From Tabrizicola soli (lineage in GTDB: Bacteria; Pseudomonadota; Alphaproteobacteria; Rhodobacterales; Rhodobacteraceae): a stretch of 64,000 nucleotides of DNA. A program made the translations under genes and the position numbers. Positions 32,493 to 40,516 of this stretch are shown in pieces; within the stretch, counting starts at the first letter, position 1, and each line of letters starts with the position of its first letter. Where the stretch lies: the NCBI RefSeq assembly GCF_015999335.1, contig NZ_JAEACP010000009.1, forward strand, positions 124,001 through 188,000, read 5' to 3'. The notes below the pieces were generated by a model. The model worked only from the letters and a program-made list of their open reading frames with translations. It was not told where the DNA came from and did not search any database.

Positions 32493-32524
32493 CGTATATA
32501 GGCAGGCCGGTTTTGCCGTGCAAC
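32493..32524 (-). promoter_or_regulatory. Candidate RpoH (sigma-32) promoter of dnaKJ
   Basis: On the reverse strand GTTG, an 18-bp spacer and CCTATATACG fit the alphaproteobacterial heat-shock consensus CTTG-N17/18-CYTATNTNNG at all but the first base. The same stretch also reads as a sigma-70 promoter: TTGCAC, 17 bp, TATATA. The leader before dnaK would be about 100 nt. Confidence 0.75.
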
Positions 32525-32584
32525 GGCTGCCGTGCTCTCTCTGGCGTGAATCTTCTGCGGGTCGGTAGGACCGGCCCGGCGGCG

Positions 32585-33172
32585 CTATGGCGGCTGGATC
32601 GTGCAGCAGCCGCCCAGCCGGTCCGGCGCGGGGCTGTCCAGGAATAGGTCGGCCGCGATGCCGTAGCTTCGGTCGGACATGCCGTCGCTGCAGGCGGCGG
32701 GCGACAGGACCACCATTCCCACCGGCAGCGAGAGAGCCGCCGCCCTTGCCCGGGGCTGGCCGGGCCAGGCCTGGCGGATCGGCAGGGGTTCCCCCTCTGC
32801 CTCGGGCGTCGACAGCCGGGCCGTGCCCTGGGCCGGGTCGATCCGCAGCGACCAGAACGGCTCGGTCCCGAGGCAGGTCAGCGGCTGCTTCAGCGCGTTC
32901 CAGTCCGGCCCGGCCTCACGCTCCAGATAGCGGAGCGAAGCATAGCCCGCCCGCTCTCCGGCATTGACCAGCGCCCAGTCGCCCTCGACCGCCAGCAGCT
33001 CCACCCCCGTCGCATCGGGGGCGAGCGTGCCCAGGATCGGTGCACCGGCCTCGGGTCGTTCGCGGATGTTCAGCACGTCCCAGGCCGCCACCCCCGTCAC
33101 TGAATAGAGCGCGGGCATCTCCTCGGCCCGGCAGGGCAGGGCCAGGAGCAGGAAGAACAGAAGCGCCCTCAT
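32585..33172 (-). CDS. Exported SH3b-domain protein with COG3650-like C-terminal region
   Basis: A 195-residue envelope protein. The signal peptide is [16 protein letters not shown]. Residues about 22-85 form a bacterial SH3 domain: [20 protein letters not shown], then the G-x-L-A-P-D-A-T-G and [14 protein letters not shown] segments. The C-terminal half ([17 protein letters not shown] onward) resembles the COG3650-type domain (FxGxEPFW pattern) seen in small membrane/lipoprotein families. SH3b domains often bind peptidoglycan. It overlaps the permease gene by 4 nt, so the two are likely co-transcribed. The dnaK promoter lies just downstream of it. Confidence 0.8.
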   Translation of the reverse strand: MRALLFFLLLALPCRAEEMPALYSVTGVAAWDVLNIRERPEAGAPILGTLAPDATGVELLAVEGDWALVNAGERAGYASLRYLEREAGPDWNALKQPLTCLGTEPFWSLRIDPAQGTARLSTPEAEGEPLPIRQAWPGQPRARAAALSLPVGMVVLSPAACSDGMSDRSYGIAADLFLDSPAPDRLGGCCTIQPP

Positions 33173-33993
33173 CGCCGCTTGTTCCAGCTGGCCGAGACAA
33201 GCTGGCGGGTAAAGAACTCCAGCATCAGGCCGATCATCACGCAGGCCAGCGCCACCATCACCGGATAGTCGATCGAGGTGTAGCGCGGCCCGTAGTTCAG
33301 GAAGATGAAGCCGCGCGACTGGTCGATGGTATGGAACAGGGGGTTCCAGTCGAACATCGCGCGGATCCTGGGCGGGGTGTTGTTGACCAGAAGCATCTTG
33401 CCCGAGGCGATCATGTTGACCCGCATCAGGATCGTGGTGACGATCGAGGCCAGCTCGGGCTGCCAGGGCCGGATCGACATCAACACCATCCCGATCCCGA
33501 CCCCCGAAAGCCAGGAGAGCAGGAACATGCCCAGCATTCCCACCGGCTCGTCGATCGAGATCGGCGTGAAGACCGCGTGATAGAAGAACAGGATCACCGC
33601 GGCCGCCAGAACCTGCTGGTACAGCGACGCAAGCGCCGCGCCGCAGATCGAGATGATCGGGTTCATCGGCCCGTGCATCATCATCGGCGAGGTCGGCCCC
33701 TCGGCCCCGCTGACGGCGCCGATCGCCTTGATATGCGTCATGAACATGAAGACGCCCGACATCACGTAAAGCATGAAGTCGCCACGCACCGCGACCCGGC
33801 GCAGGCCCAGGATCTCCATCATGAAATACATGATCACGACCATGATCATCGCCTGCACGATCGACATGACCAGGCCCAGGACCGCATTGCCGTTCGTCTT
33901 GCGCAGGTTGCGGACGGCGGCATGGAAGATAAGCTCGAGGGTCTCGAAACCCTTGCTCAGCGGCGATCCGGCAATCGGCCTGTGGCGGAACAT
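33169..33993 (-). CDS. ABC-2 type transporter permease (polysaccharide/polyol-phosphate export family)
   Basis: A 274-residue inner-membrane protein with six predicted helices, including LGLVMSIVQAMIMVVIMYFM (about residues 38-57), MLGMFLLSWLSGVGIGMVLM and VMVALACVMIGLMLEF. The layout resembles KpsM/Wzm permeases that move capsular or O-antigen chains across the inner membrane. No ATPase gene is next to it, so a partner elsewhere must be assumed. It is divergent from cysQ. The surrounding KDO, nucleotide-sugar and glycosyltransferase genes support a surface-glycan role. Confidence 0.82.
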   Translation of the reverse strand: MFRHRPIAGSPLSKGFETLELIFHAAVRNLRKTNGNAVLGLVMSIVQAMIMVVIMYFMMEILGLRRVAVRGDFMLYVMSGVFMFMTHIKAIGAVSGAEGPTSPMMMHGPMNPIISICGAALASLYQQVLAAAVILFFYHAVFTPISIDEPVGMLGMFLLSWLSGVGIGMVLMSIRPWQPELASIVTTILMRVNMIASGKMLLVNNTPPRIRAMFDWNPLFHTIDQSRGFIFLNYGPRYTSIDYPVMVALACVMIGLMLEFFTRQLVSASWNKRR

Positions 33994-34104
33994 CCAGCGT
34001 CCTTCGTCCTGATGCGCGAACCTTGCCAGCGAAACCTTGCCGTTCCGTTACCGGCGAAGGATAAGGGGCGCGCCGCGGCAGATCAACGCCGCAAGGAGGG
34101 GATG

Positions 34105-34893
34105 ATGGATTTCGACCACCTGGTGCCGCTTCTGCGCCGTCTGGCGCTTCGGGCGGGCGAAGCGATCATGCAGGTCTACCAAGGCCCCGATTTCGAGGTC
34201 CGCACCAAGGGCGACGCCTCGCCGGTGACCGAGGCCGACGAGGCCGCCGATGCGGTGATCTCCGCCGGCCTGCGCGAAGCCTTCCCCGACGTGACCCTGA
34301 TCACCGAGGAACAGGCCGCCAGCCACGCGCTGACCGCTTCCACCTTCTTCATCGTCGATCCGCTGGACGGCACCAAGGAATTCGTCCAGCGCCGCGGCGA
34401 CTTCACCGTGAACATCGCCTATGTGCAGGACGGCATCCCCCTGCGCGGCGTGGTCTATGCCCCGGCCAGGGGCCGCCTGTTCTACACCACCCCCGACGGC
34501 CGGGCGGCCGAGGAGGCTGGACCCTTCGGCCCGGAACCCGGCCCGCTGACGCCGCTGAAGGTCTCCACCCCCGACAATGCCGCCCTCATGGTCGTGGCCT
34601 CCAAGTCCCACCGCGACCAGGCGACCGACGACTACATCTCGCGCTACGCCGTGAAGGACATGACCTCCGCCGGCTCCAGCCTCAAGTTCTGCCTCGTCGC
34701 GACCGGCGAAGCCGATCTCTACCCCCGCCTCGGCCGCACGATGGAATGGGACACCGCCGCCGGCGACGCCGTGCTGCGCGGGGCCGGTGGCCAGGTCGTC
34801 CGCTTCGACACCCACCAGCCGCTGACCTATGGCAAGCCCGGCTGGGACAACCCGTTCTTCATTGCCTATGCGCCGGGCGTGGTGCTGAAATGA
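34105..34893 (+). CDS. cysQ: 3'(2'),5'-bisphosphate nucleotidase CysQ
   Basis: A 262-residue Mg2+-dependent phosphatase of the inositol monophosphatase superfamily. DASPVTEADEAAD (about residues 38-50) and DPLDGTKEFVQRRGDFTVNIA, seen in two parts near 88-108, are CysQ-specific metal-site motifs; EWDTAAGDAVL is the third. It hydrolyses PAP to AMP, removing the by-product of PAPS-dependent sulfation or sulfate reduction. AGGAGG lies 5 nt before ATG 34105 and only 2 nt before the in-frame ATG at 34102, so I use 34105. It overlaps kdsB by 4 nt. Confidence 0.93.
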   Translation: MDFDHLVPLLRRLALRAGEAIMQVYQGPDFEVRTKGDASPVTEADEAADAVISAGLREAFPDVTLITEEQAASHALTASTFFIVDPLDGTKEFVQRRGDFTVNIAYVQDGIPLRGVVYAPARGRLFYTTPDGRAAEEAGPFGPEPGPLTPLKVSTPDNAALMVVASKSHRDQATDDYISRYAVKDMTSAGSSLKFCLVATGEADLYPRLGRTMEWDTAAGDAVLRGAGGQVVRFDTHQPLTYGKPGWDNPFFIAYAPGVVLK

Positions 34894-35675
34894 CCACGCT
34901 GATCGCCATCCCCGCCCGCTATGCCTCGACCCGCTACCCCGGCAAGCCGCTGGTCCCGCTCAGGGGCCCCGACGGCGAAAAGACCCTGATCCGCCGCAGC
35001 TGGGAGGCAGCGATGGCCGTCCGCGGCGTCGACCGCGTCGTGGTCGCCACCGATGACGCCCGCATCGCCGACCACGCGGGTGCCTTCGGGGCCGAGGTCG
35101 TGATGACCTCCTCCGACGCCCGCAACGGCACCGAGCGTTGCGCCGAGGTGGCCGCGAAACTGCCCGGCTTCGACGTGATCGTGAACCTGCAGGGCGACGC
35201 CCCCCTCACCCCGGCCTGGTTCGTCGAGGATCTGGTCGCCGGACTGACCTCCGACCCGCAGGCCGACATCGCCACCCCCGTACTGCGCTGCACCGGCCGC
35301 GCCGTCGCGGGCTTCCTTGCCGACCGCCGTCAGGGCCGGGTCGGCGGCACCACCGCCGTATTCGGGGCGCAAGGCCGGGCGCTCTACTTCTCCAAAGAGG
35401 TCATCCCCTATACCGGGCGCGACTACGCCCCGGACGAGCCCACCCCCGTCTTCCACCATGTCGGCGTCTACGCCTACCGCCCGGCTGCCCTGGCCGCCTA
35501 TCCCGCCTGGCCCATCGGCCCTCTCGAAACCCTGGAAGGGCTGGAGCAGCTCCGCTTCCTGGAAAACGGCCGCCACGTCCTTTGTGTCGAGGTCGAATCC
35601 CGGGGCCGTGAGTTCTGGGAACTGAACAATCCCTCCGACGTTGCGGTGATCGAGGCGATGCTGGGCCGGGACTAG
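34890..35675 (+). CDS. kdsB: 3-deoxy-manno-octulosonate cytidylyltransferase (CMP-KDO synthetase)
   Basis: A 261-residue enzyme that activates KDO with CTP. The nucleotide-binding start is AIPARYASTRYPGKPL (about residues 5-20). VVVATDDARI, NGTERCAEVA and VIVNLQGDAPLTP are the conserved core motifs; the final segment VEVESRGREFWELNNPSDV is also typical. KDO is required for the LPS inner core and for some capsules. The ATG overlaps the TGA of cysQ, so the two are coupled. The gene for KDO precursor synthesis, kdsD, lies ~10 kb away in the lpt block. Confidence 0.9.
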   Translation: MTTLIAIPARYASTRYPGKPLVPLRGPDGEKTLIRRSWEAAMAVRGVDRVVVATDDARIADHAGAFGAEVVMTSSDARNGTERCAEVAAKLPGFDVIVNLQGDAPLTPAWFVEDLVAGLTSDPQADIATPVLRCTGRAVAGFLADRRQGRVGGTTAVFGAQGRALYFSKEVIPYTGRDYAPDEPTPVFHHVGVYAYRPAALAAYPAWPIGPLETLEGLEQLRFLENGRHVLCVEVESRGREFWELNNPSDVAVIEAMLGRD

Positions 35676-35842
35676 GCAGAAATTGCTCTTTCTGCATGGG
35701 CATGCCAAAGTCGGGCGTGCATCGCGATTCCGGTCGCGCAAAATACTAATAATTGCCCCGGCGCGGTCCAGATATGGACAGAATCCGCGACCACGACAGG
35801 GCGAGGCGATCCGTTGGTTGCCTGTGACAAGTGAGATGTGGG

Positions 35843-36739
35843 ATGAAAGCGAAGAAGATCACGAAGGCCGTGTTTCCCGTGGCCGGTCTTGGAACCCGAT
35901 TCCTGCCCGCGACGAAATCGATCCCGAAAGAGATCATGACTCTCGTGGACCGGCCGCTGATCCAATACGCCATCGACGAGGCGCGCGCCGCCGGCATCAG
36001 GGAATTCATCTTCGTGACCGCGCGCGGCAAATCCGCGCTTGAAGACTATTTCGACCACGCGCCCGAACTGGAATCCGAACTGCGCAAGAAGGGCAAGACC
36101 GACCTTCTGGAGATGCTCAAGGATACCAACATGGACTCGGGCGCCATCGCCTATGTCCGGCAGAACCGGGCGATGGGCCTCGGCCACGCCGTCTGGTGCG
36201 CCCGCCGCCTGATCGGCAATGAACCCTTTGCCGTGCTTCTGCCCGATGACGTGATCGCGGCGGATCCCCCCTGTCTGCAGCAGATGGTCGAGGCCCATGC
36301 CCAGACCGGCGGCTGCATGGTCGCCGCGATGGAGGTCGCGCCGTCCCGCACCTCCTCCTACGGGGTGCTCGACGTCGGTAGCGATACCGGCTCGATCGTC
36401 CGGGTTCGCGGTATGGTGGAAAAACCCCGCCCCGAGGAGGCTCCCTCCAACCTCGCGGTCATCGGCCGCTACATCCTGACCCCCAAGGTTCTGACCAACC
36501 TCAACCGGATGAAGCAGGGTACCGGCGGCGAGATCCAGCTGACCGACGCCATTGCCGAAGAAACCGGCTCTGCCTCCGGGGTCCATGGCCTGCGTTTCCG
36601 GGGCCAGCGTTACGATTGTGGTTCCAAGATCGGCTTCCTTCAGGCCACCGTTGCTTTCGGCCTGTCCCGTCCCGACCTGTGTGGTGAGTTCGAAGTGTTC
36701 CTTCACGAGCTTCTTGCCATGCAGAAAGCCGCCCAATAG
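35843..36739 (+). CDS. galU: UTP-glucose-1-phosphate uridylyltransferase
   Basis: A 298-residue enzyme forming UDP-glucose. The nucleotide-binding motif is FPVAGLGTRFLPATKSIPKE (about residues 10-29). VFPVAG, LPDDVI (about 132) and YDCGSKIGFLQA (about 253) are typical of GalU. UDP-glucose feeds surface polysaccharide synthesis, which fits the glycosyltransferase genes that follow. I chose ATG 35843; an earlier in-frame ATG at 35831 adds only four residues. It is preceded by a 167-nt gap containing an AT-rich stretch (35739-35755), a likely promoter region. Confidence 0.95.
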   Translation: MKAKKITKAVFPVAGLGTRFLPATKSIPKEIMTLVDRPLIQYAIDEARAAGIREFIFVTARGKSALEDYFDHAPELESELRKKGKTDLLEMLKDTNMDSGAIAYVRQNRAMGLGHAVWCARRLIGNEPFAVLLPDDVIAADPPCLQQMVEAHAQTGGCMVAAMEVAPSRTSSYGVLDVGSDTGSIVRVRGMVEKPRPEEAPSNLAVIGRYILTPKVLTNLNRMKQGTGGEIQLTDAIAEETGSASGVHGLRFRGQRYDCGSKIGFLQATVAFGLSRPDLCGEFEVFLHELLAMQKAAQ

Positions 36740-36779
36740 CCCCTTGGGCCGGCTTCCTCACGCCTGCCCGGTCGGCGAG

Positions 36780-37814
36780 TTGCCAGACCCCGGGCGCGGC
36801 CCGGCGGCGCTCTGGCAGGCATTGCGGCTGCGGATCCGGCGCCGGACGCTTCTGGCCCGCGCCCTCCGCCGCCGCCGCCAGCTGACCGCGCTCTGCGACC
36901 GGACCGCCGCGATCCGGCCGGGCGATATCCTGTGCTTCCTCTGCCTGCGCAACGAGGCGCAGCGCCTGCCCTTCCTGCTGGACCATCACCGCGGGCTTGG
37001 CGTGCGGCACTTCCTCGTCGTCGACAACGCCAGCAGCGACGGCTCCGACAGCCTGCTTCGCGACCAGACCGATGTGTCGCTCTGGCAGACCGGGGCCAGC
37101 TACAAGGCCGCCCGCTTCGGGATGGACTGGCTGACCTGGCTGATGCTGCGCCACGGGCACGGCCACTGGTGCCTGACGCTCGATGCCGACGAGATCCTGG
37201 TCTACCCGCATTGGCAGACCCGCCCCCTGCCGGCGCTGACCGACTGGCTTGACCGGCAGGGCCAGCCCAGCCTTGGCGCGCTGACCCTGGACCTTTATCC
37301 CGACGGCCCGATCTCGCAGGCCCGCCACGCCGCCGGGGACGACCCCACCCGGATCCTGCGCTGGTTCGACGGCGGCAATTACCAGGTCCAGGTCCAGCCC
37401 CGGCTGCGCAACCTCTGGATCCAGGGCGGCGCCAGGGCCCGCGCCTTCTTTGCCGAGGCCCCCCGTCGCGCGCCGACGCTGAACAAGATCCCTCTGGTGC
37501 GCTGGCACTGGCGCTATGCCTATGTCAACTCGACCCATGCGCTGCTGCCGCCGCGCCTGAACCAGGTCTACGCCACCGACGGCGGCGAGCTGACCTCGGG
37601 GGTGCTTCTCCATACCAAGTTCCTGCCCGGCATCATCGACCGCTCGGCCGAGGAAAAGGCGCGGGGCGAGCATTTTGCCGATGGCGCGCAATATGCCAGC
37701 TACTACGACCGGCTGATCCGGGATCCGGTGCTGCACAGCCCCGCCTCCTCGCGCTACACCGGCTGGCGCCAGCTGGAAGCCCTGGGCCTGATGTCGCGGG
37801 GGGGCTGGGTATGA
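36780..37814 (+). CDS. Family 2-like glycosyltransferase (Glyco_tranf_2_4 type), first of a tandem pair
   Basis: About 344 residues. HFLVVDNASSDGS gives the nucleotide-sugar-binding strand; CLTLDADEILVYP holds the DxD-like metal motif. It is clearly paralogous to the next gene: both share RFGMDW, LNLWIQGG, LNKIPLVRWH, and a closing WRQLEALGLMS-type end. There is no ATG in the right place. TTG 36780 is chosen because the next gene's alignment starts about there; TTG 36744, 4 nt after galU, is an alternative. The open frame continues into galU, but that extension is not protein-like. It overlaps the next gene by 4 nt. Confidence 0.82.
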   Translation: MPDPGRGPAALWQALRLRIRRRTLLARALRRRRQLTALCDRTAAIRPGDILCFLCLRNEAQRLPFLLDHHRGLGVRHFLVVDNASSDGSDSLLRDQTDVSLWQTGASYKAARFGMDWLTWLMLRHGHGHWCLTLDADEILVYPHWQTRPLPALTDWLDRQGQPSLGALTLDLYPDGPISQARHAAGDDPTRILRWFDGGNYQVQVQPRLRNLWIQGGARARAFFAEAPRRAPTLNKIPLVRWHWRYAYVNSTHALLPPRLNQVYATDGGELTSGVLLHTKFLPGIIDRSAEEKARGEHFADGAQYASYYDRLIRDPVLHSPASSRYTGWRQLEALGLMSRGGWV

Positions 37815-38833
37815 CTGCCCTTTCGCGCATGCTGTCGATCTACCGCCTGCGCCTCCAGCGCAAGCAACTCCTGTGGCGCGCCTTCACCAAGCGGCGGCAG
37901 CTTCAGCCGGTGACGCAGCGCATGGCAGGCCTCGGGCCGCAGCCGATCCTGCTGTTCTCCACCATGCGCAACGAGCGCGTCCGCCTGCCCTATTTCCTGA
38001 ACTACTACCGCAAGCTCGGGGTCGACCACTTCCTGATCGTCGACAACGCCTCGGACGACGGCACCCGCGAGTATCTGGCCGACCAGCCCGACGTCTCGCT
38101 CTGGAGCACCCCGGCCGGCTACAAGCAGTCGCGCTTCGGTATGGACTGGATCATGCATCTGTTGCGCCGCCATGGTCACGGGCGCTGGTGCCTGACCGTC
38201 GATGTCGACGAGTTCCTGGTCTACCCCTTCTGCGAGACCCGCCCCCTGCGCGCGCTGACCGACTGGCTGGACAGCGCCGGAAACCGCACCTTCTCCTCGA
38301 TGCTCCTCGACATGTATCCCCGCGGCGCCATGCACGAGCAACCCTACCACGAGGGGCAGAACCCCTTCGAGATCGCCCAGTATTTCGACAGCGGCAACTA
38401 CACCTTCAACCGCAGCTGGCCGCTTCTGAACCTCTGGATCCAGGGCGGCCCCCGCGCCCGGCTGTTCTTCACCGACGAGCCCTACCGCGCCCCCGCGCTG
38501 AACAAGATCCCGCTCGTCCGCTGGCACCGCTCCTTCGCCTATGTCTCCTCGACCCACATGCTCCTGCCCCGCGGCCTCAACCTCACCTATGACGACGCCG
38601 GCGGCGAGAAGCCCTCGGGTTGCCTTCTGCACGCCAAGTTCCTCGACACCTTCGCCGCCAAGGCCGAGGAGGAGATGCGTCGCGGCCAGCATTATGCCGA
38701 AGGCCACGAATACCGCGCCTATCGGGCCGGGATCAGCCGCGAGCGCGACCTCTGGTGCAACTGGAGCGAGAAATACGTCAACTGGCGCCAGCTCGAGATC
38801 CTGGGCCTGATGTCGAAGGGAAACTGGGCATGA
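37811..38833 (+). CDS. Family 2-like glycosyltransferase (Glyco_tranf_2_4 type), second of a tandem pair
   Basis: A 340-residue probable cytoplasmic glycosyltransferase. FLIVDNASDDGTREYL (about residues 75-90) is the donor-binding core; CLTVDVDEFLVYPF (about 130-143) holds the metal-binding acidic motif. The N-terminus is basic (LRLQRKQLLWRAFTKRRQ), which might sit on the membrane. It is translationally coupled at both ends: ATGA with the upstream paralogue and ATGA with the GT14 gene. The close similarity over the whole length with the preceding gene indicates tandem duplication. Donor and acceptor are unknown. Confidence 0.87.
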   Translation: MTALSRMLSIYRLRLQRKQLLWRAFTKRRQLQPVTQRMAGLGPQPILLFSTMRNERVRLPYFLNYYRKLGVDHFLIVDNASDDGTREYLADQPDVSLWSTPAGYKQSRFGMDWIMHLLRRHGHGRWCLTVDVDEFLVYPFCETRPLRALTDWLDSAGNRTFSSMLLDMYPRGAMHEQPYHEGQNPFEIAQYFDSGNYTFNRSWPLLNLWIQGGPRARLFFTDEPYRAPALNKIPLVRWHRSFAYVSSTHMLLPRGLNLTYDDAGGEKPSGCLLHAKFLDTFAAKAEEEMRRGQHYAEGHEYRAYRAGISRERDLWCNWSEKYVNWRQLEILGLMSKGNWA

Positions 38834-40512
38834 GCTTCGGCGTCGTCATGCTCTGCCATACGGCGCTGGACCGCGCCGCCCAGGTCGCGCGGCACTGGGC
38901 GGCCAATGGCTGTCCCGTCGTCATCCACCTCGACCGCCGTGTCCCCGAAGCCCAGCGCGCCGCCCTCGCCGCGGCGCTTTCCGACCTGCCCGACGTCCGC
39001 TTCTCGGCCCGCGTCCCCTGCGAATGGGGCACCTTCAGCCTGGTCCAGGCCACCAATATCGCCGCGACCCAGCTGCTTGCCAGCTTTCCCCAGGTCGGCC
39101 ATGTCCTCCTCGCCTCGGGCGCCTGCCTGCCGATCCGCCCGGTGGCCGAGCTTCAGGCCCATCTCGGCGCCCATCCCGACACCGATTTCATCGAAAGCGT
39201 GACCACCGCCGATGTCGGCTGGACCATCGGCGGGTTGAACAAGGAGCGGTTCACCCTCCGCTTCCCCTTCTCCTGGAAGAAGCAGCGCCGCCTCTTCGAC
39301 CGCTATGTCGTGCTGCAACGCCGCCTCGGAGTCCAGCGCCGCATCCCTGCGGGCCTGGTTCCGCACCTCGGCAGCCAGTGGTGGTGCCTGACCCGGCGCT
39401 CGCTGCAGGCGATCCTGTCGCATCCCGACCGGCCCCGCCTCGACCGCTATTTCCGCCGCGTCTGGATTCCGGACGAAAGCTATTTCCAGACCCTCGTGCG
39501 CCAGGTCTCCACCCGCATCGAAAGCCGCTCGCTCACGCTCTGCAAGTTCGATTTCCAGGGTCGCCCGCATGTGTTCTACGACGACCACCTGCATCTCCTG
39601 CGCCAGTCGGACGCCTTCGTCGCCCGCAAGATCTGGCCCCAGGCCGACCTGCTCTACCGCACCTTCCTGACCGAGCTGCCCGAGCGGCGGGCTGCGCCGA
39701 ACCCGGCCAAGATCGACCGCCTGTTCGCAAAGGCGGTCGAGCGGCGGACCCGTGGCCGCCCCGGCCTGTTCATGCAAAGCCGCTTCCCGACCCGTGCCCG
39801 CGGCGGCAATCGCGCGGCCGCGACCTATGGCGTCTTCCAGGGTTTTGCCCAGCTCTTCCCGGATTTCCATCCCTGGCTCGCCCGCGCCACCGGGGCCAGG
39901 GTCCACGGCCATCTCTTCGCCCCCGATCGCGTCGAGTTTGCCGAGAACGAGCGCGTCTTTACCGGCGGCCTCTCCAACTCGGCCGCCCTGCGCGACTACA
40001 ACCCCGGCAGCTTCCTGACCAACCTCGTCTGGAACACCAGGGGCGAGACGCAGTGCTTCCAGTTCGGCCCCGCCGATGTGCAGGACGTGACGCGCTTCAT
40101 CGCGGGCGATAGCAACGCGCGCGTCTTCATCATCTCGGGTGCCTTCGCCGTGCCGCTCTGGCGCTCCGCCCGCCCGGCGGCCGCGGTCCGGGCCGAGGCT
40201 GCGCGCCTGCAGAAGATCGAAGCGGATCTGATCGCGCGGCTCGACCACCCCGAGGCCAAGGCGAATGTCCGGATCTGGAGCCTGGCCGAATTTGTCGAGA
40301 ACCCGGCCGAGCCGCTGATGCAACTTCTCGACGACCTCAACCCGCGCGGCTCGCATCGCGACGTGGACCTGCCGCCGATGATCCCGCTTCTGGGTTTCGG
40401 CGCCTTTCTCCAGGACCTGCGCAATCAGGGGATGCATCCCGTGCTGATGGGCGATTTCCCGATCGATTTCGGCAGCAAGTCCGCCCCCTCGCCGCTGTTG
40501 CGCCTGAAGTGA
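38830..40512 (+). CDS. GT14-like (core-2/I-branching beta-xylosyl/GlcNAc-transferase) glycosyltransferase with C-terminal extension
   Basis: A 560-residue protein. The N-terminal ~270 residues fit the branch/GT14 family: MLCHTALDRAAQVARHW, VVIHLDRRVP, FSLVQATNIAATQLL, LLASGACLPIRP and GSQWWCLTRRSLQAI. WIPDESYFQTLV carries the probable catalytic acidic residues. A second part (about 330-560) with GVFQGFAQLFPDFHPWL matches the extension (DUF5927-like, from memory) seen with this family in Rhodobacterales. It is coupled to the glycosyltransferase gene before it (ATGA) and followed after 4 nt by a sulfotransferase gene. The product is likely a surface glycan or glycolipid. Confidence 0.87.
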   Translation: MSFGVVMLCHTALDRAAQVARHWAANGCPVVIHLDRRVPEAQRAALAAALSDLPDVRFSARVPCEWGTFSLVQATNIAATQLLASFPQVGHVLLASGACLPIRPVAELQAHLGAHPDTDFIESVTTADVGWTIGGLNKERFTLRFPFSWKKQRRLFDRYVVLQRRLGVQRRIPAGLVPHLGSQWWCLTRRSLQAILSHPDRPRLDRYFRRVWIPDESYFQTLVRQVSTRIESRSLTLCKFDFQGRPHVFYDDHLHLLRQSDAFVARKIWPQADLLYRTFLTELPERRAAPNPAKIDRLFAKAVERRTRGRPGLFMQSRFPTRARGGNRAAATYGVFQGFAQLFPDFHPWLARATGARVHGHLFAPDRVEFAENERVFTGGLSNSAALRDYNPGSFLTNLVWNTRGETQCFQFGPADVQDVTRFIAGDSNARVFIISGAFAVPLWRSARPAAAVRAEAARLQKIEADLIARLDHPEAKANVRIWSLAEFVENPAEPLMQLLDDLNPRGSHRDVDLPPMIPLLGFGAFLQDLRNQGMHPVLMGDFPIDFGSKSAPSPLLRLK

Positions 40513-40516
40513 CCTG

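Noticed and set aside
36552-36779. Longer glycosyltransferase starting at an ATG within galU
   Set aside because: It would overlap galU by nearly 190 nt and the extra residues do not align with the paralogue at 37811-38833.
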